DNA of 64,000 nt from Synanceia verrucosa (lineage: Eukaryota; Chordata; Actinopteri; Perciformes; Synanceiidae). The translations under genes and the position numbers were made by a program. The notes under the pieces are model-generated. The model made no database searches. It was not told where the DNA came from and saw only the letters and a program-made list of their open reading frames with translations. The DNA is taken from NCBI GenBank assembly GCA_029721515.1, contig CM056550.1:17297119-17361118 (forward strand). The letters are read 5' to 3'. Of the stretch, positions 1 through 13,000 are shown piece after piece; positions within the stretch are counted from its first letter, which is position 1; every line of letters starts with the position of its first letter.

Positions 1-1931
1 TAATTTTGAACTAAAATGTATTGTGCAAGTAGCAACCTCCTTTCAAGAAGAACTTCTAGGCTGATTTTAGCATTAGCGTTAGCACCAGAGAGAGACAAAA
101 ACCGAGCGAGTGCAAATTTAAAGTAAGTTCAAAGTAACGTTAAATCTGAATTTAACGTTCTGAATTCAGGTGGGCTGACCGTTCTCTGACCTCCATGTTT
201 CCAAAAAGTGAGCTTTGGAAAAAACATAAACTAGCATGCATCATTACACGACATAACGAACTGACATTACGTTCGTTGTTGGATTTTCCCGTCTTCATCT
301 CGACCCAATGTTACATTTAATTTTAATTTAATTAAAGTGACTTCCCGTCATTATCGCAATGCCTGTAGTAGTATTATAATAATTTTTGAATTTAAAAAAA
401 ATTCATTGGCAGCCCTGGTAGAAAATAAAATAGCAAAACCAAACAGTGGTGTTTGTCTGTAGTTGCCTGTCTGCTTTATAATAAAATTTACATTTTTTTC
501 ATTTATCCTGGTTCTACCAGCTGGTCTGAGGTTAACTCTGTGGACAAAAGTTGTAGTTTGTAAGCAGATGGTGTTCTTAATCAATATAATTCACTGAAAC
601 TGGTGCTTTCACAGCACACGCTCTAAAAATACACGTCGTCTGCAGATGGTGAGCTAGCATGATTAGCCTCCCCTAACCCGGCGGCATCACCGGTTACATC
701 AACGGTCGTAACTCAACTGGTGTGGGAGAAAAAAATGGAGTGGGCCAAGCAATTAACAAGACTGATGTGCTCTGAGGAAAAAAGTGAAGCAGGAGGGAAA
801 TCCACTCAGCTGAGAAGCTGGTTTCAAAGGACTGAGCGTCTGCCTGCCTGTCTGTTTGTGTATGCATATTTCACTATTTCAAAGCTTCCAGTTCCCTCGC
901 TGATAATGAAATCCCACCACCAAAAGTGCCAACCACTTATACAAATAACACATAAATCCAGAAATAACCATGAGCTCTGATATCCCCAAAACTCATTTCA
1001 ACACTTAGCGGGAACGTTTTCTCTACCTGGCATTACAAAAAAAAAAAACTTTCATCTGTCAACCAACATGAAGTCATTTTAAAGCCGGGGCGTCGCGACC
1101 CGCCGGATGTTTAATGTCACTGCATATCCAGCACAATCATTTCCTTAAACGTGCCCAGGCTCTGTGATATCTCAGGGACATGAGGGGGAACTTTTCACCA
1201 TTTCATCCATGGACTGTAAACTGTCTGAAAGCCACAGAAGGATCCGGTCTGGTGCCTCTCCAGCAGCTCTAATAGATGCCGTCCACCTCCGTCTCTGCTT
1301 GTTATCCCTGATCTCCGTACTGTCCATGTCCCCCGTCTCCTCTTAGCTTGGCATGTGAGGCTGACAGCTCAGCAGGCCTCCAGTCACAACTGATACTACT
1401 GTCTGCTGTAGGTCAGCTTCAGTCTGGGGGGAGTTTAGCGATCACAACATGGTTAACATGAGGTCGTAGCCGGACGACCTGCAGGGTCATGTTCCTTCAG
1501 CACTGTGGGTGTCACACTTCCTGCTGCTTCGCTGCTTCTTGTCTTTGTGGTATGATAATAAACTGAGGGTGCATCGCCGCTAACGCACATGGAGAAGGAG
1601 CATGGGATGCATGGCCTGCACAATAAACACCAATCAAGGCTGAAACGATTCCCTGAGTAATTTGATAGCTAAAAAATCATCGTTCTTTGCATCTACGCTT
1701 TGTTTAATTAATGCAATTATACACAGCGCATTGTTTCGCAGGGGTTATTTTTACTGTTAGCAGAGAGGGATGAAGAGAGAAAAGACCAAAAGTTTCAAAA
1801 GTCTGGGATCGTTTTTAAGATAAAGTTTTTTTAAGACATCAGCAGAAAGCATCCAGCCTGTAGCCCTAAGAGCAGATAAGCACAAGGTAGCGCCTAACGT
1901 TAGCGTCTAACGTAAATCAATACGATCGCTA
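1..1931. other. Gene-free DNA, window start
   Basis: I see no exon, RNA gene or recognisable transposon here. The sequence is mixed composition without long simple repeats. Open frames are short and none resembles a known domain. Confidence 0.5.
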
Positions 1932-1939
1932 GTGGAGAC

Positions 1940-2014
1940 CAGTGTTGGGCAGTAACTCCGAAATAACTAGTAACTGAAACTAGTTACTATTTTTCAGTAA
2001 CTAGCACAACACTG
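1940..2014. mobile_element. 75-bp hAT-type MITE
   Basis: The element starts CAGTGTTG and ends CAACACTG, a perfect 8-bp terminal inverted repeat. It contains AGTAACT/AGTTACT-rich inner inverted repeats. It is flanked by GTGGAGAC (1932-1939) and GTGGAGAT (2015-2022), an 8-bp target-site duplication with one mismatch. An 8-bp duplication with CAGTGTTG-type ends is the hallmark of hAT elements. With no coding capacity it would need a transposase in trans. Confidence 0.85.
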
Positions 2015-2022
2015 GTGGAGAT

Positions 2023-4759
2023 AAGGGCTTGCAAATAATGTACGTTAATTATGGCTAGTTCCCTGTCTGCATTATTCAGCTGGTTCACAACCAGATGAGA
2101 CACTGAAAATGTCCCCAGCATAGCAGACAGTTCAACTGACGTGTAACTGTAATAAAGAAAAGCATTTCTTATCCGATTACATGATGGAATAATCAGATAA
2201 ATAAACACAGATCATCATAACATCATGACCTCCTGCCTAGTATTGTGTTGGTGACCTCTGACCTCTGAAGGTGTGCTGTGAACCAGCTTAAACTTCTCTG
2301 GTCTGTTGGATCGGACCACCAGAACCAGCCTTCACTCACCACCGTATCCTCTTTTCTCACCAGTTACATCATGAGCTGAAAATATTTTACACTTCTGGAC
2401 CAGCAGGGTCCACACAGGATTCAACTCTCTGGGTCAACAACCTCTATGTGGACTAGGGAAGGCCTTGGTCGGATGATCGGCGCTCCGTCGGGATCTGACT
2501 GACGATCTGTCAACGACCTGCCTTTAAAGACAGACCAGCCTAATTTACCATGTCATCAAAATAAAGCACAAAATACTTCAATAAATCTATCCAAAAAAAG
2601 ACTATTTGCTTTACGGTCAACAAACAATCAGGTTCCTCCTCAAGCTAGACTAATGTCTCTTTTTAATGTCAGTCCACGTTCACACAGGAACTGTTTTAAA
2701 AAGAATTACACAACAGATTTTTGGCAGGACTGGGATGATAAGTAGGGCAGTGATTTAACCAGAAAGACTGGCATGATAAACACAGAATAACGTTACAGAC
2801 TCGTTTCTCGTTTGTCGGTCGGCCATGACTCTTTGGTGAGAGTCGGATCAAAGAAATCAGAGGGGAAATGTGAGAAATAGCTCATATTTTTTCCTCTCCA
2901 GGCCGCCACAACTTCATCCTAGCATATTCCAGTCTGGAGATGTACAAACCGATATCAAACTGGCATCAAAGTGAATTGTGAAGCCTCAGATTTTGAGTCA
3001 CCAGATCTCCCAGAGTGAAGAGCGCTACATCCACTTCAAAAAACAAACCCTGAAATTGATTGGTTTTGCGCTCACGAGGGTTTTTTTGCTGTACAAACTT
3101 GACACACCTCAGAAAGAAACTAAAAAAAGCAGGAGGAAGTGGAAAGCATGTTACTATCACATCGGACTCACACGTCCATTTGCATTTTAACCGAGACCCT
3201 GAGCATGTTCAGCATTATGATTATTAATATGGCCCTGGAGAAACAGCCAGATATTATGAATGTGAATGTTAAAGCAGAGGTTTTAATAATGCTGTACCAC
3301 ATGCTGTTGCTCCATGTGAAGGTCAACCCAGGTTAGCTGGCTGCACACTTTTCTTTGCCCTACATCAGAAAACACTGCTTAGTTTGGCTTCTATGTCCTT
3401 TCATCCCCCCTCCTCCTCCTCCTCCGCTATCCATTTTTTTTAACTTCTCTTGGGGCTATGCAAAAGAAGCCGGATAAGCTTGGTGCATGCAGAGTCTTCT
3501 GCAGAGAGAGAGCGGCTGGATCTCTACACAGCGACGAAAATAAAAAAAGGTTATGCAGCAGCAGCAGAGATGAGGGAATGAATGGATGAATGGCTGAATG
3601 AAGGGAGCGTACCTGGCTCGTGGTCCTGGGCAGGTTGGTGTCCCCCTCTGGCCAAGCCTCTACATGACACTGGTGTGTTGAAAGAGTCAGAGCAGTGTAG
3701 AGGATCGGTGCTCAGAGCGAGCTATAAGACATCTGCCTCCCTCCCTCCCTCTCTGAGTATAATCCTTTCCACTGTCTACAGGGACGAGCTGCAAATGAAC
3801 CAGCTCTATCTCTCCCTCTCTTCCCCTCTTGTTCTGTATCTCGGCTTTGCACATGAGCCTCGAGCAGAGTCGCCCTCCCCGAGCCTCCACCTTGCAGTAG
3901 ATAAGCCAGAACAGTGGAGAGCGGGCTTGCCCCTTAATGACTGCCGCCGCTCTATCGACTCTAAATGTCTTTTTTTACGACAACAACGTTTTGGTTTTTT
4001 TTGTCGCAGTGGCTCGATGACACCAACATGCATGTCTCTAGTTTACACAAGCACTTCTAAACACAGCAGAGGCTTCAGAGCCATGTGGAGTTTGGCGTGC
4101 AGCAACACTTTCAAGATGCGCTATGCAAATGTTGTCAGTGACTCAGACTATCATTCATTCCATCTGGAGATGTCTGGCAACATGCTAACGAGGCTGCGAC
4201 TGTGGTTTGTTATCTTATAATGGATTCAAAATGACGCTCATCAATGCTCTCATGTTAGCAGGCTTGGACACAGATGTGCTTTATAATTCTGGTTTCATCT
4301 GCTGAGGTTGTGAGGAAATCAATAAGGGTCTCCAACATCTTAATTTGTCAAAATCAAAGTGGCCCAGAGCGACTTGTGGCACCAGGTTGATCTTTAATAA
4401 CATTTCAGCCTCTATTACACTTTTTTGTGTTTTGTTCGAGAGCAAAACGCCAAACTAAACGAAGCCTCTGCTGCTGATACTGTTGTCTTTAATTCACAGG
4501 TTGAAAAAAAAAAAATGTACATTATTCTTTCAACCTTTAGCGAGACCCTCAGCAGCATCTTGTTGGAAACACCCGTCTTAAAATATGCCGTCCTCGCACT
4601 TTATGATGCTGAAGCTGCAACGATTTGTCACTTAACCAACAATTTTTGACAAGTTTAAGAAATTTTTCAAGCAAAAACATTGCTAAAATGAATGAGCTCC
4701 AGCTTCTTAAACAACATCACATTGTTGGTAAATGCTTATTTTGTTCAAAGAAATTCAAC
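2023..4759. other. Gene-free DNA with one donor-like site
   Basis: No coding exon is recognised. Around 3400-3900 the sequence is more GC-rich. On the minus strand a CAG|GTACG donor-like site lies at 3613/3612, so a noncoding first exon of a minus-strand gene ending beyond the window is possible but unsupported. The longest open frame here (3582-4220, plus) has low-complexity composition and no domain. Confidence 0.3.
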
Positions 4760-5035
4760 TGATTGCAGATTTCTGACTATTTGCACCTTCTGTACATTTC
4801 TTGCCTTGGTTTATCTGCCATATTGCTCTGTTTTTATCTGTTTTTTTTACCATATAACCAGAGTTTTTGCATATTTATTCTTAGTCACTTTATCATCTTT
4901 TGGTTCTTATCTCTGCACTATGTTTACATGTTTATATATCTATATATCAAGCACCAAGTCACAAAGTCAAATTCCTTGTCTGTGCAAACTTACTTGGCAA
5001 TAAACTTGTTTCTGTTTCTGATTCTGATGAACGAG
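4760..5035 (+). mobile_element. 3' end of a non-LTR retrotransposon (fossil)
   Basis: A T-rich block with repeated TATTTATT/ACTTATT wording ends in AATTCCTTGTCTGTGCAAAC, then CTTGGCAATAAAC and a TTCTGATTCTGATG microsatellite tail. I recognise this as the common 3' UTR/tail type of fish LINEs: an AATAAA-like motif followed by a short tandem tail. No coding part is preserved. Confidence 0.55.
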
Positions 5036-6185
5036 TACAAAACCCAGCAAACAGCCACATAATTGAAAAACTGGAACCGATAAATCAATCATCAACTGTT
5101 TTATCGGTGGCACAAACTGATTTGTATCGACCTCCGTTGTACCACAGAGGCAGAAAAAGTTTAAAATATCTGTTAAAAAAATAGTGAAGCTCTGATGTCC
5201 TCAGGTGTGCTCAGAAATATACCAGGATGCTTTTTGTTTCTGGTGCCAAATAAGGATGTCATGCCAGATGGAATTAGTCACTACTTGTGCTGCAGATATA
5301 CAGTATGCCTCCTATTCATGTCATTCACTTCCACTGCGATTCACTGCAGAGGGGAGCAATCAGCAGCATACAGAACAAATTGGTTGTGATGTTAGGATGT
5401 GTTTATTTCCTGCAGCTCGGCTTACAGATCCACATTGTGACAGCTATATCCATCTGCACACGTCGGTTTCACGTCGGCGCCGTTTAGACCAATTTCCTCA
5501 TCCTCCGTGCCCACTCAAACGCTCCCGTTTCCTGATTTAGCCCGAGCGTTTCTTCCCCACCCACACACTCGGCCTATGCTGTGTGCATCCACGCCGTTCA
5601 TAGAGCTTCAACGCATCAAATGCTCCCCGCCGCCGCCGCTGCTGCAGGACGTAAAAGCGCGAGCCCGGCGGATTATGAGCGCGTCGAATTGGCAGAATGT
5701 ATTAGCATCACACCGATCACCGTCACATTTACCCCCACTAGTCAATTATGAAGACAGATAGCTCTGGCAGATAACTGGACCCATTTTCTGCTTAGTGGAC
5801 GGAGAGGAGGGGGAAGGAAGCATCAGAGATGTTGTGATAGGGAGAAAATGCTACTTTCAGCACAGCTAAAATCAGATTGGGTGGATGGAGATAGACAAAG
5901 AGAGGAAAGAAATAATTAAAAAAAAACAGCCTTGATTGTCGCAGGCTGCCTTTGGATCCAGGCCGGAGGCCCGGGTGGCAGAAATATGGAGGGAGAGGCA
6001 CACTTGTCATCCCAATGAAATCATTCTTTAAGCTGCAGAGATGAGACTCCTGAGTGAAACAGCGAGCAAGACGAGTAAAAAGGGACGGAAAAGTATGACT
6101 TAAAGTATCTTGATTTATCCTCTCTTAATCCATCTACCTGCCAAAAAACGAGATGATTTGAGTCATGAGGTGACGTGACGTGACA
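5036..6185. other. Gene-free DNA; candidate conserved noncoding element
   Basis: No exon recognised. The stretch 5500-5790 passes from CpG-containing GC-rich sequence (CCGCCGCCGCCGCTGCTG at about 5629) into AT-balanced unique sequence with TAATTATG/GATAGC-like words. That texture resembles vertebrate enhancers, but I cannot test conservation. Confidence 0.25.
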
Positions 6186-6440
6186 CGGCTACGTGCTGAT
6201 TGACTGGTCGTTACCACGGCAACACCCGGTCTGGGAGTTGTCCGTGTTTTCGTCTTTTAACTTTAACCCTTCCACAGTGTGTTTCCACTTCATTAGAGTC
6301 AATTATAACCGTTCTGATCACCTAAAAATGTCTTATTCAGCATTATGTTGCTCCACCCTCCAGTGCCACTTCTGGTAGCAGAAAAACAAGATGACAACAG
6401 CCAAAAAGCCACATTAGAGGCTTCATAACTGTGAAATCTG
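6186..6440 (+). repeat. Interspersed repeat family, copy A
   Basis: This copy shares an ordered set of words with copies at 7440-7865 and 9690-10085: CTGATTGACTGG, GTTACCACGGCAAC, GTCTGGGAG, TTCCACAGT, then AAACAAGATG...AAAGCCA and AGGCTTCATAAC. It is the most diverged and shortest of the three. Confidence 0.6.
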
Positions 6441-7439
6441 TACCAGCATCCGAATCAATATTAGTGGCATCTAAAAGTCACACAAATTAGTATAAAAAAG
6501 TAGCAGTATCACAATATTTTGCATGGCAATACTTTATCCATATACTGACATTTATTTAGGGAAATATTGTAATTTAACAGATTTTCTATTGTGATCTACC
6601 AGGGCTGAAACTAACTCATAATTTTTCTTATCAATCTTGGTTCATTGATTAGTCAGCTGGTCTCTGAATTGTCAGAAAACAGACTAAAGATGTTTGCTTT
6701 AATTAGATAAACAGGTCTGACTTTTTGATTATATTTATACTGATGGACTAACCATTCAACAGATATTTAACTGATTTATATGCCCAAAATTTGCTTTATT
6801 TTTCCCTGCCCTGCTGTAATAAAACAATAACCTCCTCCCTCTCGTCTCGTCATTGCAGAGACCCCATTATTCCACCAGACAGAGGCTTTTCATTTCACTG
6901 TCTGATGGGGGTTTCAGAAGGACCGTTCTGTATAATCAGCAGATGAGCAGCTTGTTAAACGTCATTCACTGTTATTTAGTCAACATTTGTTATGTTTGCT
7001 TTCAGACGACATGTCGGAGACGTCAAGCCGGCTTATGAGATGACAAAGAGCAGACGGGAGATCAGAGCGCTAACAGAAACAGAAACAGAAAAACAACCAG
7101 CTCACATTTTTAGTCAAAGTCTCAAAGTTACTTTAACAATTTAAATGGACTCGATAAGCGAACAAATTCTCGTTTAGTCTCAGGTTTCTGCTAAATATTT
7201 GTAAATCAGAACTACTAGCAGACAGAAGCTGGACAGTTAGCATTAGCGCCAAGCTAGCAGCTGATACACCTCTGGTTCTATATCAGTCTAACAGAAAACG
7301 ATCCTCCTTCTCTCTGGATTTATTCCCTCAGTAAACATTGGATACATGAGTTTTTGGTCTCCGTCTCTTGTTTCAAGTCTTCTTCAATACAGCATGATGT
7401 TTTTTTAGTAGATTATGGTCCCATTTAGAGTCAGACCAA

Positions 7440-7865
7440 AAACCTGCTGATTGAGTGACCGTTACCATGGCAACGTCCAGTCTGGGAGTAACTTTATCGC
7501 TTCCACAGTTTGTTTTCACTTAATTAGCGTTAATTCTAACTTTTAGAATAGTTCTAAAAAACCAAGATGGCGACGGCCAGAAAGCCAAATAAAGGCTTCA
7601 TAACCCCAGTCTGCAAACAAGCAAGTGATGTCCATTTTTTATGTGCAATCAATAATCTACTGCTGAACTGAGTACAGCCTCACAGAGCTAACATTAACAT
7701 GCTAACGTGCTGGTGTTTATCAGGTATAATATTCATCTAATAAGTACTAAACACAAAGTACAGATGAGGCTGATGGGGAAGTCATTAGTTGTGTAGGTTA
7801 TGGTCATAAACCAAAGTTCTGGATCCATCCTTCCACTGGTGGTGGATCGACAGAGCAACACTGCC
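7440..7865 (+). repeat. Interspersed repeat family, copy B
   Basis: It begins CTGCTGATTGAGTGACCG and continues GTTACCATGGCAACGTCCAG, AAACCAAGATGGCGACG, GGCTTCATAACC, ACTGAGTACAGCCTCACAGA and GCTAACATTAACATGCTAAC. The end (AGTACTAAACACAAAGTACAG, then GGTCATAAACCAAAG) matches a repeat common in percomorph fish as I remember it. No coding capacity is visible. Confidence 0.65.
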
Positions 7866-9689
7866 ATCTTAAGAGCTGTGTCACCAACATGGATAAAAAG
7901 CAACTGAGCAGCAGCTAAAAATCCTGTTGTTTTTTTTTCTGACCGTCGGTAGGTAACCTCTCACTTTGCTGCAGCGATGCAGCGACTCTGTGGACTCCAG
8001 GGTGTGTCACAGCAGAGGAGGTGACAGGGAAACTATCAGCAGGAGAAGCCAGCCAAACACAGCCTCCTGCTGGGAACTTAACTCGCTTTAACACTGCCTC
8101 ATGTTCCCACAAATCCTCCCCGAACATCACAATCAGAAACAACTTTACTGCAGAGTAACATGTGTTTTATCGAAACTTATTGGGGCCACTAATCCGGATT
8201 CAATGTCACATCTACAGTCAGTTGATTCAAGTCATCCATGCCATATAAACCTGAGCAAATCAGACTTGATATCCCATGTGGTGTCTGAGCTGCTGTGGCG
8301 ACGCATGCAGCATGTAAATGGGTATAATATTTGAAATAATGTGCGGTGCCGCTGCGCCTGCAGCACAAAACCAATCCCACACTGATAAATCTGCAGCCGT
8401 GATGGATTCCTACACAGCAGAACAACAGAGAAAACAAATAAAAGCACTTTCTCCATCCTCCAGCTTCCCTCCTCTGTTTACCTGCGACTCCTCTCTGCTC
8501 TTTGTGCCCTGATGTGTGACAGTAACGCCATCTGATAGGCTGTAGCTGTCACCGAAATAGAAATCCCTTATCAAGGACACAACGTCACAACTGTAAAGGA
8601 ACAAAACAAATCTGGAGATGAATATCTGTGGGATTCAGTCGTTCGAGGGAAAGTTGTCAAATTAGACTCTGGGTTTATGTGAAGCTGCTCTGGAAACGCC
8701 AGAATATGAGATGAGAGCAGCAGGAAGACCTTGAAGTAACCTCGTCACATTTATACATTCACACTGAGGCGTGCGTTGTGAAATCCACAACCCCATGATG
8801 ACTGTTAAAGTCTTCTGTTGCTTTTAAGAAGCACAAGAAAAAGAAATCCACCCAGAGACATCGCTAACAAACACCAAACACAAGAGTATATGTACAAAAC
8901 AAAAGGTCAGCTTCAGAGGAATCTTCACTGCAGAGATACTGAATCCTTTTGTGGGCTTTAACACAAAGCAAATATCTTCATTGCAATCCACCAAACAGAG
9001 AGCCCTAAACTCGTTATTCACGGCAGACATTTTGACCTCACAAAGCAGGAAAAGCTCAAGTGTAACTAACAGCATTACCGTCACATTTAGTAAGCCGCAC
9101 ACGCCAATAAAAGCAGGACCTTGGACTGCTAAATAGGAGGAAGGTTTTATTAATATTATTAGTTACACCAGTGTCGGGACTGCGGTGAGAAAGATCCATA
9201 GGTTGTACTAAAGGAACGAGTCCCTGGTGGGGACTTCACCAATTTGACATGTCAAAGTCAATTTGCCGGTCACGGTGACGGTGAGCACTGCTCAGCCTGA
9301 GAAAACACTTGTATAATGTCCTCCGTGGCTCTGCAGCAACCGCAGAGTCTAATCCTGGAAGAGAAGCTGAATTATGGGAAGTGTAGGACATCCTGGTAGC
9401 GCTGCAGCCAGAGGTATACACCTGTGAAGTCCTGGGGTGGGATTAACGCTGATGCCTTTGTCACGGGCGGATAACGCTGTGTTCGGATGTTAAGCCCAGA
9501 GAAAACACAGCTTCCTCATTCACCTGCAGGGAAACGAACGCCTCAATGCTGTCGTAGTTCACTTTGCAAACACAAAATAAATTTCCAGAACAGTAAGATA
9601 ATTCCTCATGGTTTAAAAACACTGATTTGCTTTGGTGTGTGAAAAGATCCACCACCACTGGAAGCAAATACCTGCACAACTACTTCCCC
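7866..9689. other. Gene-free DNA
   Basis: No exon, RNA gene or clear repeat is recognised in this interval between the direct copy B and the inverted copy C of the interspersed family. Confidence 0.45.
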
Positions 9690-10085
9690 ATCAGCCTGAG
9701 CTGGTACTTATTACTAGCAAAACTAAGATGGCGAAGATTATACCTGATAAACACCAGGATGTTAGCATGTTGACGTTAGCTCTGTGAGGCTGTACTCAGT
9801 TTAGCAGTAGATCATTGAGTGTACACAAGAAATGGACGTCACATGCTGGTTTGTGGACAGTGGTTATGAAGCCTCTAATTTGGCTTTTTGGGCGTCTCCA
9901 TCTTGGTTTTTTGGAACCAGAGGGTGGGACAATGTAAAATTGAACACTGAAGATATTTTTAGGTGACTTAAAAGATTAAAATTAACGCTAACGAAGTGAA
10001 AACACACCATGGAAGCGATAAAGTTACTCCCAGACTGGACGTTGCTGTGGTAACGACATGCCAGTCAGCAGGTAGCCGTGCCCTA
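9690..10085 (-). repeat. Interspersed repeat family, copy C (inverted)
   Basis: Read on the minus strand it runs CACGGCTACCTGCTGACTGG, GTTACCACAGCAACGTCCAG, AAACCAAGATGGAGACGCC, AGGCTTCATAACCAC, CTGAGTACAGCCTCACAGAG and ATGCTAACATCC. It is collinear with copy B for roughly 350 bp but opposite in orientation, so B and C form a large imperfect inverted repeat. Confidence 0.65.
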
Positions 10086-13000
10086 AAGCATCTCCTGCTT
10101 TATGGTCTGTTTGCAGCTGCATCATTTAGTGTTTAGCAGACGTATCACACAGACAGAAGAGGAAGTGTCAGCTGTGATAAAGTCTGCTTGTCTGGAGAGG
10201 TGATGCTGGAAAATAGGACAGCATCGTATCTCGAGATGTTGACGAACATCAGTAGCGATAACGTGACAAGACGCAAGACGGTGTACTGATGTTTTAAAAG
10301 TAATTCAGTTAATTGGAATTGCTGCGTTTTTCTTCAGACACTTCAGTGGTTGCTGGACTGAAAACATCTATTCACTGTGTTAAAAGTTGGTATTTCTGCA
10401 CAATAAAAAAGTAAATAAAAAGATCAGGCTGCGTTAATATTATTAGTTTTATGTTATTTGTAGAATTAGAGCTCAGTGGCGACTGCACGGGACCATTTCT
10501 GACTCCTGAGTCGTGACCTAAACATTTTAAATATCTCCAAAAGTTAACATTAATTCTTCAAACAAAGGACAGTCATGTGATTTTGTCAAATAATCGTCAA
10601 CACATCTGTAAACCTGAGATTTAAATCTGCTGTTAACCAGAGATGCGGTATTAAGTATTTTGGAATTATTCAGCCTGCAAAATACAAACAAGTCCAAAAC
10701 AGATTGATTATTTGACTAAGAGAGGACAGCCCTATCATTTTAAAAATTCACAACAGGTTTTATCCAACTACATATTCTGCTTTAATCAATAATTGTTAGC
10801 ATTTAGCCTTTCAAACACAACAATTTCACTCTAATGCTTTCTTTTTTTTTAAACTTTAAAGCTTTGGTCAAAAAGCTCACGAGAAGCGTTAAATGACATT
10901 CGGTCCAGTCCTACCTGATGATCAAAACAGCTGAGGATCATAACTAAACCACAGCAGGACCATCCACTATGAAGCCGACGATAAGGACTCTATCATTTAA
11001 AAAAAGACTGGTAATTGGTGTGAAAGCAGTGATGGATGTGTCGCCTGGTGTCAGGACCTTCAGTGGTGCAGAGCAGATTAAATGAGCACACATCATTGTG
11101 CTCACATTAGCCGGCCTCGGGTCATTATCAGCACTTTATGTCGATCGGAGGGGAAAACGGGAACGGCTGCTACCGAGAAAAATGTGACGCAGTGGTTCGC
11201 AATTAAGCTGATTTATAAGGAAGAAGCGAAGCGGCGTCCCTTTCCCTCTCTGCTCCTTATTCTGCACAGCTTCAGGAGGCTGAGATAAAACAAATACTGA
11301 TGACAAAAGCATAAAAGGCTGCTTGGCTTCTTTATCCTACTTTTCATTGCCTGGCTGTTTGTCCCCTCGAGGCTTTAGTGTTTGGCGTTCGTCTTCATGC
11401 AGACGGTTTTGCCTATAAAAACACCTGGTTATTCTTTCAGAGAAGAAAAATGTCCCTGCACTACATGACAGTCATCAGCATTTGTCCTCCAAAAACAATA
11501 ATAATAACAATAATAGACGAACTCTCTTTTAAAAGACGATGTTCTCTTTTCAAAGTGTTTGATGTCAGCCAGAAGAAATAAGTTCAAGGTGAAAGATGTT
11601 ACAGGAGAAGGACGACTTCTAAGCTTTATGTCAGACGACAGAAGTGCATTTTTAATCTTTCCTCAACATTGCATCCAGCTCACTGGCAAAACATCTTATA
11701 GCACTTTTGTTTTTTTAAAACCAGCTTTCTTCAGTTCCAGAGGATTCGCTGAATTAATTAACTATTTGAGTGCCATCAACGTAATATACATCAAAGTGTC
11801 TTTTCTGCAGCGGGTCACCGATCGCACTCTCACACAGCCTGTGAGTAATTCTGGGGCTTCTGGGAGATGTAGTCAGAGCATAAAGAGACGGTATACACCA
11901 CATAGATCAAAACAGGAAGTGGAGACGATCGAGATTAGAGAGCAAAACAAACAGAATGTGGAGAAAAAGTGGTGATTTTGGTGAAAGTGTCCTCTACTCT
12001 ACCTCTGATAAAACAAGAATGGAACAAGGTAAAAACAAACATTTTTTTCATGATGAAATAGAGAGTCTCTTCTTTCATTTACATTTTCATACAAAATATT
12101 CTGTGGGTCTAGAAATAAAACTCAAAGTGGCACTCAACAAGATAAACACAGAAAAGACTGCCAAGACTTTTCTGGGTCATCTTTACAGACATTTATTAAT
12201 AACCCCCTGCTGTGTCAACATTTCACTGCTTTCCACAATACAGAAGTCAAAGGTTGTTTAATTAAACACTAAAAATCACCTGTGATCATATCATCCAACA
12301 TCTTTATAGCTCACTTATTTTCCGAGCCATCGGCTGCAGAGACGAGCAGCGAGTCTTTTTTTTTTGTCCTTGAAGCAGAAACTGAATCTCTGCCAGCTCC
12401 AAAGGTGCTGCTCGCAAAATCCACTCATCACAAAACCTCCTCAAACTGGACTTTCTACACTTAATGAAGCCAACACTGGGAAGTAGCTTTAACAGCCAAA
12501 ACAGTACACAATAAAGATTACAGCACAGTTACATGCAGTGATACGAAAGAACTATTATTATAAATTACTGTGTCAAGAAATTCAAGTTTTCACTCTTTTG
12601 GCAGAGGAGTCAACATCACTTTGACTATTATTAAAGTCATGTTGGTGAATCACCTGAACAGAAACTGAAAATTAAACAACCAAACATCCAGTTGACTGAA
12701 AAAAATCTATCATATTGATAGATTGATTGATACTGATCATCAAAGTAATTTATCAAAACATGTAATTCTTTAAAAAAAATGCCTTAAATGTGTGTTTATT
12801 TACTCAGATGTGATGAAATCATCTGACTTTTTCTAATTAGTTTGTTTTGTTATGACACAGTTTCAATGGATGAATAGTTTTTGGTACATTTTTTCCTTTT
12901 TAAGTCTAATTTACGGTCATTGCCTACATATCCATGTACACATGTTCGGTACTGACTTATTATTCCTTAAAACTGAACTGTTTTTTATGCTTTTAACGTG

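Noticed and set aside
3582..4220. 212-codon plus-strand open frame
   Set aside because: No recognisable domain, low-complexity Ser/Leu/Pro content, no matching splice context, and open frames also occur on the opposite strand.
11559..11975. 138-codon plus-strand open frame next to a ZNF143-like motif
   Set aside because: No domain similarity and ordinary AT-rich codon content; the motif alone is too weak to call a promoter.
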